A stretch of 64,000 nucleotides of DNA. Source: Geminicoccaceae bacterium. Lineage in GTDB: Bacteria; Pseudomonadota; Alphaproteobacteria; Geminicoccales; Geminicoccaceae. Below, piece by piece: positions 16,498-25,422 of this stretch; the stretch's first letter is position 1, and every line of letters starts with the position of its first letter. The stretch lies in contig AP024683.1 of NCBI GenBank assembly GCA_025999455.1, forward strand, positions 3,598,451 to 3,662,450. Reading direction: 5' to 3'. The notes under the pieces were generated by a model, which ran no database searches, was not told where the DNA came from, and was given only the letters and a program-made list of their open reading frames with translations. A program made the position numbers and the translations under genes.

Positions 16498-19356
16498 ATG
16501 GCGCCGAGCCGCGGAGCCGAGCTCCTGCGCCGGCTGATGGTCGCGGCACTTCTCCCGCTCCTCGCCGGTCTGGGATTCCTCGAGCCGTTCGAGCGCTGGA
16601 TCGGCGACCGACGCGCCGAGCTCGCGAGCCGGCCGGCGAGCGAGCGGGTGATCGTGGTCGGGATCGATGCCGAAGCGCAAGCGGTGCTCGGCCGCTGGCC
16701 CTGGCCCCGTCGGCTCCAAGCCGAGCTCGTGCGACGGCTGATCGAAGCGGGCGCGCTCCGCGTCGGCCTCGACGTGGATCTGAGCGCGCCGGGGCCGGAG
16801 CCGGACGATCGGGCACTGGCCGCGGTGCTGGCGTCAGCCGGCCCCGAGCGGGTGGCGCTCGCCGGCTATCGCCAGAACCAACCGATGCCGGAGGGCCCGG
16901 CGCGGCTCGCCGAGACGGTCCCGGCCGCCTCGCTCGGCCGCGACGTGACGGTGGCGCTCGTCGACGTCGTCCCCGACGCGGACGGGCTCGTCCGAGCGTA
17001 CCCGGCCGGTGCCGAACTCGGAGGCTCTCGGCAGGCGAGCCTCGCCCACTGGCTCACGGCCGCGCCGAGTGCACCTGGGACCGGGCCGATCGGGCTCGAT
17101 TGGGCGATCGACGTGGCGACGATCCCTTATCTGAGCGCAGCCGATCTCCTCGCTCCCGACTTCGACCCGGCCTGGGTCGCCGGCCGGCTCGTGCTCGTGG
17201 GCGCGGTCGACCCGGCACTCGGGGACATGGTGGCCGTGCCGCGCTGGCGCGTCCTGCCGGGCGTGTTCGTCCACGCTCTCGCCGCCGAGACGCTCGTCCA
17301 GGGGCGCATCCCTCGGGGTCCGGGCGATCTCGCGACGTCGCTGCTCCTGGCCGGGCTCCTCGCCGCGTTCGGCCCACGCCTCGAACGGGCGACACCGCGG
17401 GCCGTCGCGATCGGCGGCGCGGCGCTCCTCGTCGCGACGGTGGGCTCGTCTGTCTGGGCGGAGCGGCTTTGGAGCCTGCGGCTGCCGCTCGCGGGCCCGG
17501 TGGCGGCCTGGCTCCTGGCCCTGGCGGTGGCCACCGCGGCGACCCTGCGGCGGCTCCACGAGGCGCGCGCCCGTGCGGCCCGGGAGGCGGAGCGACGCCG
17601 TCGCTTGCTCGAAGGAATCGTCGCCGAGAGTTTCGACGGGATCCTGACGCTCGCCGCGGACGGCAGGATCGCGACCGCCAACCCGGCCGCCGGCGCGCTC
17701 TTCGACCTCGCGCCCGAAGCCCTCGGCGGGCGCCGGCTCGCCGAACTCGCACCGGCGCTCGAGGCGGTGCGCGCCGCGGGTCCGGGCGAGCGGCGCGAAG
17801 CGACCCTCGTGCTGCCCGGTGGGCGCCGGCGCACCGTCGAGGTTGCGGTCGCCCGGCTCCAGGAGCCGGTCGACGGGGTGGTCGACATCCTGGTCCTGCG
17901 CGACGTCTCGCAGGCGCGCGCGACCGCGATCGCGCTCGACCGCCTCCTCCACCGCGACGAGGAGACCGGCCTGCCCAACCGGCGACGGTACGAAGAGCTG
18001 CTCGAGGCGCAGCTGCGGGAAGCGTCCGGCGACCGCGTCGTCGCCTGCCTGGTCGTCGACTCCGGCGACCTCGCCGAGCCGGTCGGCCTCGACGACCCGG
18101 ACGCTTCGGCCGGACCGCTGGCTGCCCTGGCCGCGGCGCTCGGCACGCGCCTACCGCCCGGGACGATCGTCGCCAGGGTCGCCCCCGACACGCTCGCCTG
18201 CCTTCCGCCCGGCCCCGTCGGCGCGGAAGCGGCCGCCGAGGTCGCGAGCCTCGCCCGCGCCGCCGCGGCCGACGCACCGGCCGAAGCGCCTGCGCCCGAG
18301 ATGCTGCGGGTCGGGCTCGCGCTCGGCCCGTCCGACGCCGCCGACGCCCGAGGGCTCTTGCGCTGCGCACTCCTGGCGGCACGGCGAGGGGCGGCGCCGG
18401 GCGGCTGGGCCCGTTACGCCGCGGCGCAGGACCGCTCCCGGCAGCGACGCGGGCGGGTCCTGTCCGCCCTTCGCGCGGCCCTCGCGGCCGACCGACTGCA
18501 GCTCGTCTACCAGCCCGAGATCGACACCTGGACCGGGGTTCCGGTCGCGGTCGAGGCGCTGTTACGCTGGCACGACCCGGAACTCGGGCCGGTTGCGCCA
18601 TCCGAGTTCGTGCCGCTCGCGGAGGAGGTGGGCCTCGTGGAGCCGCTCACGCGCTTCGTCGTCCGCCGCGCCGTGGCCGACCGGGCGCGGCTCGCCGAAC
18701 GCGGTCTCGCCTTGCCCGTGGCGGTCAATCTCTCGGCCCGCTCGCTCGAGGGGCCGCAGGCGGCCGGTACGCTCACCCGCCTCCTCGCCGAAGCCGGCGG
18801 AACACCGGACCGACTCCAGCTCGAGATCACCGAAACGGCCCTCGCGCGGAGCGGCGCCGAGGCGCTCGCCTGCCTCCTCGCGCTGCGCGAAGCCGGCTAC
18901 GCTGTTGCGCTCGACGATTTCGGGGTCGGCTATTCGTCCTTCGCGCGGCTGCGTGATCTACCGGTGAGCACCCTCAAGATCGACCGCGCGCTCGTGCGCG
19001 TGCGGCCCGGTGACCGGGGCGGCGACCTCGTCCTGCAGACGGTCGTCGAACTCGCCGAACGGCTCGGGCTCGCGACGGTCGGCGAAGGGGTCGAGGAGCC
19101 CGCCGATCTGGAACGGCTCAAAGCCGCGGGCTGTACCCTGGCCCAAGGCTACCACGTGGCCCCGCCGATGCCCGTCGAAGAACTCGTCGCCTGGCTCGAA
19201 GCACGGCTCCTCGCCGCCGACCCGGTCCGTGCACCGACCGGGCACGAGCCCGTGCGCACGGGGCATCGAAGCGAGCCCGAAGCGTCCGCCGTCTCCTGTC
19301 ACCCGCGCGGATCTCCGGCCGCGGCTCGCAACCTTTCGTTAACCCTCCCCGTTTAG
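16498..19356 (+). CDS. CHASE2-PAS-GGDEF(degenerate)-EAL cyclic-di-GMP phosphodiesterase
   Basis: A 952-residue membrane receptor. An N-terminal membrane helix is followed by a periplasmic CHASE2 domain (about 45-285, with IVVGIDAEAQAVLGRWPWPR), then three hydrophobic segments (about 285-350), a PAS domain (about 365-480) and a GGDEF-like domain. The latter keeps DEETGLPNRRRY near 488, but the active loop reads RVAPDTLA near 560 instead of GGDEF, so cyclase activity is not expected. The EAL domain (about 665-915) has EALLRW, NLSARS, LEITET, DDFGVGYSS, LKIDRAL and EGVEE, the residues required for c-di-GMP hydrolysis. It lies just downstream of the FecR gene and probably senses an envelope signal with it. 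Confidence 0.88.
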   Translation: MAPSRGAELLRRLMVAALLPLLAGLGFLEPFERWIGDRRAELASRPASERVIVVGIDAEAQAVLGRWPWPRRLQAELVRRLIEAGALRVGLDVDLSAPGPEPDDRALAAVLASAGPERVALAGYRQNQPMPEGPARLAETVPAASLGRDVTVALVDVVPDADGLVRAYPAGAELGGSRQASLAHWLTAAPSAPGTGPIGLDWAIDVATIPYLSAADLLAPDFDPAWVAGRLVLVGAVDPALGDMVAVPRWRVLPGVFVHALAAETLVQGRIPRGPGDLATSLLLAGLLAAFGPRLERATPRAVAIGGAALLVATVGSSVWAERLWSLRLPLAGPVAAWLLALAVATAATLRRLHEARARAAREAERRRRLLEGIVAESFDGILTLAADGRIATANPAAGALFDLAPEALGGRRLAELAPALEAVRAAGPGERREATLVLPGGRRRTVEVAVARLQEPVDGVVDILVLRDVSQARATAIALDRLLHRDEETGLPNRRRYEELLEAQLREASGDRVVACLVVDSGDLAEPVGLDDPDASAGPLAALAAALGTRLPPGTIVARVAPDTLACLPPGPVGAEAAAEVASLARAAAADAPAEAPAPEMLRVGLALGPSDAADARGLLRCALLAARRGAAPGGWARYAAAQDRSRQRRGRVLSALRAALAADRLQLVYQPEIDTWTGVPVAVEALLRWHDPELGPVAPSEFVPLAEEVGLVEPLTRFVVRRAVADRARLAERGLALPVAVNLSARSLEGPQAAGTLTRLLAEAGGTPDRLQLEITETALARSGAEALACLLALREAGYAVALDDFGVGYSSFARLRDLPVSTLKIDRALVRVRPGDRGGDLVLQTVVELAERLGLATVGEGVEEPADLERLKAAGCTLAQGYHVAPPMPVEELVAWLEARLLAADPVRAPTGHEPVRTGHRSEPEASAVSCHPRGSPAAARNLSLTLPV

Positions 19357-19388
19357 GGTTCCGGCCAACCGGTTCGACGGGGGAGCAG

Positions 19389-19541
19389 ATGGTGGCGAAA
19401 GGAGGGATCCGGCTCGTCCCGTGGGCGCTTCGAGCGCTCCTCGGCATCGCGTTTTTCGCCGTCGCCGCTCTCACCTTCGCCGATGCGGCCGAGGAGCGAG
19501 GGTGGTCGAGGTCGGTCACGTCGTGCGCGGCGCGGGATCTC
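19389..19541 (+). pseudogene. Signal-peptide-like stub after the EAL gene
   Basis: A ribosome site GGGGGAG at 19379-19385 precedes ATG 19389. The frame begins with a convincing signal peptide (MVAKGGIRLVPWALRALLGI, then FFAVAALTFADAA). After about 45 codons it runs antisense into hslU, where coding belongs to the other strand; the frame stays open to 20888 only because it shadows hslU. It looks like the 5' remnant of a gene that lost its body, or a chance start. The span given is only the part outside hslU. Confidence 0.3.
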
Positions 19542-20846
19542 TCAGAGGATGAACTTGGCGAGATCGGCGCCGGCCACGAGATCGCCCACCTGGCGGCGCA
19601 CCGTCTCGCGATCGACCACGATCCGCTCGCCGGCCCGGTCGGACGCGGTGAAGCTGATGTCCTCGACCAGGCGTTCCATGACCGTCTGCAAGCGCCGGGC
19701 GCCGATGTTCTCCACGCGCTGATTGATCTCGTGGGCGAGCGTGGCGATCTCGTCGAGGGCCTCGTCGGTGAATTCGAGCTGCACCCCCTCGGTCGCCATG
19801 AGCGCCACGTATTGCCGCACGAGGCTCGCCTCCGGCTCGACCAGGATGCGCCGAAGGTCGTCGCGGGAGAGCGGCTGGAGTTCGACCCGGATCGGCAGCC
19901 GGCCCTGGAGTTCCGGCAAGAGATCGGACGGCTTGCTGAGGTGGAACGCACCCGAGGCGATGAACAGCACGTGGTCGCTCTTGACCGGCCCGTACTTCGT
20001 CGTGACCGTGGTGCCTTCCACGAGCGGCAAGAGGTCGCGCTGCACACCCTCGCGGCTCACGTCGGCGCCGATCCGCCCCTCGCGCGCGGTGATCTTGTCG
20101 ATCTCGTCGATGAAGACGATGCCGGATTGTTCGGCCGCTTGGATGCCTTCGCGCACGACCTTGTCCTGGTCGAGGAGTTTGTCGGACTCCTCGGCCATCA
20201 ACACGGCACAGGATTCGGCGACCTTCATCTTGCGGCGCCGGGTGCGACCACCGAACGCCTTGCCCAGGATGTCGCCGAGATTGACGACACCCATCTGTGC
20301 CCCGGGCATGCCGGGCAGGTCGAAGGTCGGGAAGCCGCCGCTCTCCTGGACCTCGATCTCGATCTCGCGGTCGGCCAACGCGCCCTCGCGCAACATGCGG
20401 CGGAATTTTTCGCGGGTCTCGGGGCCGGCTGCCGGGCCCACCAGCGCATCCAGCACCCGCTCTTCGGCGTTGCGTTCGGCCAAGGCCGCCACCTCGCGGC
20501 GCATCCGCTCGCGGGTCTGTTTGATCGAGACTTCGACGAGGTCGCGGAGGATGCTTTCGACGTCGCGGCCGACATAGCCCACCTCGGTGAACTTGGTCGC
20601 CTCGACTTTGAGGAACGGCGCTTGGGCGAGCCGCGCCAGACGGCGGGCGATCTCGGTCTTGCCGCAGCCCGTGGGGCCGATCATCAAGATGTTCTTGGGC
20701 AGGACCTCTTCGCGCAGGCCCTCTTCGAGCTGCTGGCGCCGCCAGCGGTTGCGCAAGGCGATCGCCACCGCCTTCTTGGCCGCCTGCTGGCCGACGATGA
20801 AGCGATCGAGCTCCGAGACGATCTCGCGGGGCGTGAGCGCGGTCAC
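19542..20846 (-). CDS. hslU: ATPase subunit of the HslVU (ClpYQ) protease
   Basis: HslU is the AAA+ hexamer that unfolds substrates and feeds them to HslV in the cytoplasm. The 434-residue protein starts with the usual [17 protein letters not shown]. Walker [10 protein letters not shown] lies at 57-65, with the pore motif GYVGRDVES near 90 and a Walker [11 protein letters not shown]. An I-domain is inserted between (about 110-240), and the C-terminus ends LAKFIL, matching the conserved tail that docks into HslV. The GTG start overlaps the hslV stop (GTGA at 20846-20843), so the subunits are coupled. Confidence 0.97.
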   Translation of the reverse strand: MTALTPREIVSELDRFIVGQQAAKKAVAIALRNRWRRQQLEEGLREEVLPKNILMIGPTGCGKTEIARRLARLAQAPFLKVEATKFTEVGYVGRDVESILRDLVEVSIKQTRERMRREVAALAERNAEERVLDALVGPAAGPETREKFRRMLREGALADREIEIEVQESGGFPTFDLPGMPGAQMGVVNLGDILGKAFGGRTRRRKMKVAESCAVLMAEESDKLLDQDKVVREGIQAAEQSGIVFIDEIDKITAREGRIGADVSREGVQRDLLPLVEGTTVTTKYGPVKSDHVLFIASGAFHLSKPSDLLPELQGRLPIRVELQPLSRDDLRRILVEPEASLVRQYVALMATEGVQLEFTDEALDEIATLAHEINQRVENIGARRLQTVMERLVEDISFTASDRAGERIVVDRETVRRQVGDLVAGADLAKFIL

Positions 20847-21391
20847 GGCAGGTCCAAGACCTCGAGGGTCAAGTTGTGGTTGGTGTAGACGCAGATCTCG
20901 GCGGCGATCCGCATCGCTCGCCGGGCGATCTCCTCGGCGTCGAGGTCGGTGGCCTCGACGAGCGCTTTAGCCGCGGCGAGCGCGTAACTCCCGCCCGAAC
21001 CGATGCCGATGAGCCCACCTTCCGGCTCGAGGACGTCGCCGGCCCCGGTCAAGACGAGCGACGATTCGGCATCGGCCACCGCCATCATCGCCTCGAGACG
21101 GCGCAGGTAGCGGTCGGTCCGCCAGTCCTTGGCGAGTTCGACGCAGGCGCGGACGAGCTGGCCCGGATGACGTTCGAGCTTGGCCTCGAGCCGCTCGAGG
21201 AGGGTGAAGGCATCGGCGGTCGAGCCCGCGAAACCGGCGAGGATCCGCCCGTTGCCGAGCCGGCGCACCTTCTTGGCGTTGGCCTTGACCACGGTCTGGC
21301 CGAGGCTCACCTGGCCGTCCCCCGCCATGACGACCTTGCGGCCCTTGCGGACCGAGAGGATCGTCGTCCCGTGCCAGTTGCCGTCGGTCAC
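20843..21391 (-). CDS. hslV: Peptidase subunit of the HslVU protease
   Basis: HslV is the proteasome-beta-like dodecamer with an N-terminal threonine nucleophile. The chosen GTG at 21391 gives 182 residues beginning [17 protein letters not shown]. The eight-residue leader is removed so that Thr9 of TTIL becomes the active site, as in other alphaproteobacterial HslV. AGGAA lies upstream. [20 protein letters not shown] and the late [14 protein letters not shown] are family signatures. The frame is open far upstream but without any HslV-like sequence. Upstream lies a 4-kb region without genes, so the promoter, probably heat-shock type, must lie in that unusual DNA. Confidence 0.95.
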   Translation of the reverse strand: MTDGNWHGTTILSVRKGRKVVMAGDGQVSLGQTVVKANAKKVRRLGNGRILAGFAGSTADAFTLLERLEAKLERHPGQLVRACVELAKDWRTDRYLRRLEAMMAVADAESSLVLTGAGDVLEPEGGLIGIGSGGSYALAAAKALVEATDLDAEEIARRAMRIAAEICVYTNHNLTLEVLDLP

Positions 21392-22820
21392 CGCGTTCCT
21401 GCCACGCACGCCAACGAAAGGATCGTTCGAGGTTCCGGCCGCCGAATGGTCACCCGTCCGACCGCCACCGCCGACTCGAACGTCCCGCCGCCCTGCCGTC
21501 CCGGCGAAGCGGCGGCCCGTTGGATGTGGCGCCCACGGAACGGTGTTCAAGGCTCGGACGGCGAGCGTTCCCCGGCAGGATGCGCGCGCGCCGGCGCGGT
21601 CCCGGGCCGGTTCGGTGTCGGCACCCCAGCGCCGCGGCCGGGTGCGTCCCGAAACCTGTCGGAACGACCCGTCCGCCGGAGCGCCCGCGATCGAGTCGGG
21701 CTTTCCGCCCCGCCGTCCGAGGTCGCGTGCGCGGAAGTTCGGTCGACCGGGTCGCCCGATCCGGGGCGCCGGGTGCAGCGGTCCGCTGCGGCCGGTCGTC
21801 GAGGTCGGCCTCGGTCGGACGGCGCAGCGGACGGCCTCGGCCTCGGGGCACGTCGTGAGACGTTCGAACGCTCCTTCTGCGCGACGATGGCGGATTCTGC
21901 GCGGCGATGGCAGACGGCGCGGCAAATCGGCCCGCATGCCGATCGAGAAGGACTTGGAACGCGTGGGCCGGCCCGCCGATTCGTACCGAACTCTTCGAGC
22001 CGTCGGTGGGAACGGCCGAGCCTTTTGTCGGGAGGCCTGCGATCGGCCGCCACCTTCCGCGGCGACCGGCCGAAGCGTCGGATTGTCGGCGAACCTCGCT
22101 CGATCCCACGCCGCCACGGCGCCGAGGGGCGCGACGGGGCGGCGAACGGCCCTCGGGATCTGTCCGCCGGCACGGTCGTCCCTCGAAGCCTCGACGTCGG
22201 CGCGGCTGGGGTTGGTCCTCGGTTCGCGTACGGCCCGGCCCTCCCCCCAGGAAGCACCGGCTGTGGACCGGCCGAAGGCCCGGCGGTGGCAGGGCCGGTC
22301 GATATCGGTGCTCGCGACCCCCTCACCTACGATCGAATGGGAAGGAAGACGGTGAGGCCGAGGTGGCCGGGCTCCGACCGGCCAGCTGCTCGTGCGGAGA
22401 CGAGGGCGCACAGGCCGTCCGAAGACCAGCCGCTCGCGATCCGCAAACCGACCTGCCGCTCGCGGCGATGGAACCCGGGGTGGGAGCGCCCGGGCTCCGC
22501 AACGGTTCACGTCCGATCCCCAGCCGATCAGCGGGTGCCGTGACGCGACGGTTGGTCATCCCTTGCGCGCGCGCCGACCGGGCCCGCCGGCTCCAGTGCC
22601 AATCGGCGTTCTTCGAAAAGGTCCGTTTCCCGCGCTGCTATCGGAGCCGCGGCCAGCCGGCCTCGCGACCGTCGGAACCCGAGGGCCCACACGCGCCGGG
22701 ATCGGTCGCGGGCTCCGCCTTGGCGGGTCGCCCGCGTCCGTCCGCCCGCCGGTCGGGCCGCGCGCCGCTCGGGCTCGCGTCCGGTGGCGCTCGAACTGGT
22801 CCCTCGCACGGGGCACACGA
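21392..22820. other. GC-rich gene-free DNA upstream of hslV
   Basis: About 1.4 kb with no credible gene on either strand. Frames are open only because the DNA is GC-rich; their translations are Arg/Pro/Gly-rich and show no domain, no ribosome site and none of the third-position bias of real genes here. Short scattered words recall the repeat units further right, but I could not align this part convincingly. It must contain the hslVU promoter near its left end. A decayed extension of the neighbouring repeat array is possible. Confidence 0.55.
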
Positions 22821-23030
22821 GACTCCAGGTGCCGCCGATGGGTGGTCGACCCGGAGCCGATCGCGCCGGGACGAGTTCCGTCTCCCACGGAACCGAGCGG
22901 GACGCGCGGCCCGCTCCGACCGGAGGTCGAGGCTCGACATTGCGGCCAGGCATCTCGCTCGCCCGATCGCGGGTCTCGCAGCCGCGGACGGCACCGCCGC
23001 AACCACCAATGCCCGACCACGGCCCGAGGC
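22821..23030 (+). repeat. Partial third copy of insert B
   Basis: The right half of this stretch lines up with the ends of the two B inserts: the CCCGCTCC(g/c)ACCGG(a/g)GGTC word, a Gln/Arg-like spacer, CGCAGCCGCG, and finally CCACCAA(t/a)GCCCGACCAC just before the next core. The left half is too diverged to align by eye. Confidence 0.5.
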
Positions 23031-23217
23031 GCCGGCCGGATGGCGTATCGACGCCCGCCTGCCGGCCGTCGTCACGGGTCACGAGAGGGCCGCCGACATG
23101 GCCGCGGGGACGTGCGCGGAAGGCGGGCACCCCATCTCGACGGGGCCGAGCGGGGCAGCGGTGACGGAGGCGCGGCGGGTGCGAGCCAGCTTCTCGAGAA
23201 GCTACTCGAAACACCCC
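23031..23217 (+). repeat. Repeat unit R1 (core plus tail)
   Basis: Core of the array. A 30-nt word beginning GCCTGCCGGCCGTCGTCACG at 23057-23086 is identical to one in unit R4 (24197-24226). The tail CTTCTCGAGAAGCTACTCGA is a diverged version of the tails in R2, R3, R5 and R6. Confidence 0.7.
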
Positions 23218-23243
23218 CTGAGCCGGCTCGCTTCACCCCCGGA

Positions 23244-23780
23244 GCCGGCCCTCAAGCGCGTCGACATGGGGAAGCTGGGACTCGGCGGGGTCGGGCGCGG
23301 CCGGCCGACACGGCCGCGGAGGGGCGGCCGGAAGGCGGCGGGCCCCGTCTTCGACAGGCCGATCGAGGCATCGGCGACGCCGCGGCGGGTGCGCGCGGGC
23401 GAGCCCGGTCCCGGCGCGGCGCGGGTGGGAGGGCCGGGCCCACCCGGCCCCTGCCTCCGGCCCCCGGAAGACCGGGCGACCGCGGCAAGGCACCGGGTCG
23501 CGAGTGGACTGTCGGGCCTCGGGAGCGAAGGCCTGTGCCTCGTCGTTCGGCACCACGCCGGATGCCGGTGTACTGCCTCGGAGCCGGCGCGCGAGCCTTG
23601 CGCCGCGGCGACCGGGCCGGGTCCTGTCCTCGGCATCCGAGGCAGCGCAGTGTGCCGCGCAGCTTGCTCCAATCGGAGGTCAGCGCCGGGCCAAGCGTGA
23701 CTGCGCGATTGCTCGATCGCGGATCGAGCGGCCCCGACGATCAGCGCCACCGCGAAGACCAAAGTCCTACTACATCCCGG
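23244..23780 (+). repeat. Repeat unit R1b with insert B1
   Basis: A diverged core (GCGCGTCGAC at 23256, GGCCGACACGGCCGCGG near 23308-23324) is followed by a 420-bp insert. The insert matches the one in R4-B2 at an offset of 911-917 bp, including an exact 20-nt word GTCGGGCCTCGGGAGCGAAG at 23511-23530 and 24422-24441. Confidence 0.7.
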
Positions 23781-23974
23781 GCGCCAGGCGGCGAGCGCGT
23801 CGACGCGGGCCTACTGGCGGTCGTCACCGTCACGTTGGGCCCGCCGACGCGGCCGCGGACGGGCGCCCGGAAGGCGGGAGACCTCGTCCTCGTCGGGTCG
23901 ATCGGGCCGTCGGTTGCGGTGCCGAGGCTGGTGCGGGCCGGCCTCTCGAGGATCCGCTAGATCAACACCGCTGA
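23781..23974 (+). repeat. Repeat unit R2 (tandem with R3)
   Basis: Positions 23788-23858 match 23981-24051 with two differences in 71 bases, the best-conserved pair in the array. No insert separates R2 from R3; the offset is 193 bp. Its tail reads CTCTCGAGGATCCGCTAGAT. Confidence 0.82.
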
Positions 23975-24170
23975 CGCCGGGCGGCGAGCGCGTCGACGCG
24001 GGCCTACTGGCGGTCGTCGCCGTCACGTTGGGCCCGCCGACGCGGTCGCGGGCGCCGCCGGGAAGGCGGCGCCCCCCTTCCTGGAGACAGGATCGGGGTA
24101 TCGGTGGGTGACGGAGCCGAGGCAGGTCGGATTCGGCTTCCCGAGGATCCGCTCGATCGACGTCCCGGGC
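23975..24170 (+). repeat. Repeat unit R3
   Basis: Tandem partner of R2 (71 bases, two differences in the core). It then diverges in the middle (CCCCCCTTCCTGGAGACAGG) and rejoins the consensus at GGTGACGGAGCCGAGGCnGGT, which also occurs in R6, ending CCGAGGATCCGCTCGATCGA. Confidence 0.82.
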
Positions 24171-24690
24171 GCCGGCCGGCGAGTGCGTCGACGCCGGCCT
24201 GCCGGCCGTCGTCACGGGTCACGAGACACGGTCTCGGCAGGTGCCCGGAAGGCGGGAACCTCCTTCCTCGAGGCGTCGATCGGGACGTCGGCGACGCCCC
24301 GGCGGGTGCGCGCGTGCGAGCCCGTTCGCGGCGCAGCGTGGGTGGGAGGGCCGAGCCCAACCAGCCCCCGCGCGCCGGGGAGACCTGGCGAGCGCGGCGA
24401 CGAAGGGGTCGGGAGTGGACCGTCGGGCCTCGGGAGCGAAGTTTCGTGCCGTGTCGTTCGGGACCACGCCGGATCCCGGTGTGCGGACTCGGAGCGGGCG
24501 TGCGAGGCGTGCGCCGTGGCGACCGGGCCGGCTCCTGCGCTCGGCATCCGCGGCAGCGCAGCGTGCCGCGCGACCCGCTCCCACCGGGGGTCAGCGCCGG
24601 GCCGAAGGTGACTGCGCGGTCGCCCGAGCACGGATAGCGCAGCCGCGACGACCGGCGCCGTCGCGACCACCAAAGCCCGACCACGCCCCC
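24171..24690 (+). repeat. Repeat unit R4 with insert B2
   Basis: The core shares a 30-nt exact word with R1. From about 24278 the sequence follows insert B1 (23361 onward) nearly collinearly to the end, where CCACCAAAGCCCGACCAC precedes the next core. No frame stays open with the same peptide in both B copies. Confidence 0.75.
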
Positions 24691-25021
24691 GCGCCGGCCG
24701 GCAGGCGCGTCGAGGCGGGCCTGCCGGCGGTCGTCGCCATCACCTGGGACCCGCCGACACGGCCGCGGTCGGGTGCCCGGAACGCGGGAAACGTCGTCTC
24801 GTCGTATCGATCGGGGCGTCGGCGACGCCGACGCGGGTCCGATCCGGCCTCTCGAGAATCCGCTCGATCGACGCCCCCGGCGGCCTCGAGGCGCGGCGTC
24901 CGGCCGGCCCCGGGTTCGGCCGGCCCGCTCGCTCCAGCCGGGAGCCAGCGCTGCTGAACAACCGACTGCGGCGCGTCCCGGCTCCCGAGCTTCGGACGGG
25001 CCTCGACACCCGGGAGCGGCG
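24691..25021 (+). repeat. Repeat unit R5 with insert C1
   Basis: A 331-bp unit in tandem with the next. The first 32 bases (24691-24722, beginning GCGCCGGCCGGCAGGCGCGT) are identical to 25022-25053. Insert C1 (from about 24866) shares GGCCCCGGGTTCGGCCGGCC and GGCGCGTCCCGGCTCCCGAG with insert C2. Confidence 0.8.
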
Positions 25022-25349
25022 GCGCCGGCCGGCAGGCGCGTCGAGGCGGGCCTACCGGCCGTCGTCACGGGTCACGTTTGACCCGCCGACACGGCCGCGG
25101 AGGGGTACTCGGAAGGCCGGCCCCTTCCTCGAGGGGGTGATCGGGCATCAGTGACGGAGCCGAGGCGGGTCCGAGCCGGCTTCTCGAGGGTCCGCTCGAT
25201 CGGCGCCCCGGCGGCCACGAGGCGCGGCGTGCCCCCGGCCCCGGGTTCGGCCGGCCCGCCCGCTCCGGTCGAGGCGTGGTGCTGCCGAGCCGGAGCGCGG
25301 CGCGTCCCGGCTCCCGAGCGTCGGTCGGCGCCGAGGTAGAGGAGCGGCG
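25022..25349 (+). repeat. Repeat unit R6 with insert C2
   Basis: Tandem copy of R5-C1 at an offset of about 331 bp. The core carries GTCGTCACGGGTCACG like R1 and R4, while the C2 insert pairs with C1. A new core start (GCGCCGGCCGG) appears at 25350 but decays within a few bases, marking the right end of the array. Confidence 0.8.
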
Positions 25350-25422
25350 GCGCCGGCCGGCCCGCGATCCCGCGCCCGTCGAGCGGCGGGCCCGGGCTCG
25401 GCCGGCTGCGAGCCCGAGCGGC

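Larger units (their letters stand above)
22821..25360. repeat. Mosaic array of degenerate long direct repeats (non-coding)
   Basis: Seven copies of a core of about 90 bp recur in the same orientation near 23.03, 23.25, 23.78, 23.98, 24.17, 24.69 and 25.02 kb, with a bare trace at 25.35 kb. The core contains GCCGGCCGGC, then a GTCGTC(a/g)C block, then CCGCCGACnCGGCCGCGG. Each core runs into a tail ending near CTCGAGGATCCGCTCGATCG. Between some cores lie longer inserts of two kinds: about 420 bp (type B) and about 165 bp (type C). Divergence differs between pairs, and stop codons and indels fall in every frame, so no protein is conserved across copies. I recognise no known element. Spacing is too irregular, and units too long, for CRISPR. 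Confidence 0.8.

Noticed and set aside
19341-19360. AACCCT...AGGGTT hairpin as terminator of the EAL gene
   Set aside because: Six-base stem containing the stop codon, with no T-run; too weak.
19389-20888. Plus-strand 499-codon frame opposite hslU
   Set aside because: hslU is certain on the other strand; only the first 45 codons outside it look protein-like and are listed as a stub.
21907-23700. Long plus-strand frame in the repeat region as a protein gene
   Set aside because: No ribosome site, Arg/Pro/Gly-rich composition, and it crosses repeat units whose other copies are interrupted by stops and indels.
24004-25068. Minus-strand frames repeating an MTTAGRPAST-like start
   Set aside because: The similar peptides only reflect the DNA repeat; the frames are of different length and shift between copies.
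23000-25360. CRISPR array
   Set aside because: Units are about 190 bp or more, spacing is irregular, spacers are themselves repeated, and no cas gene is present.
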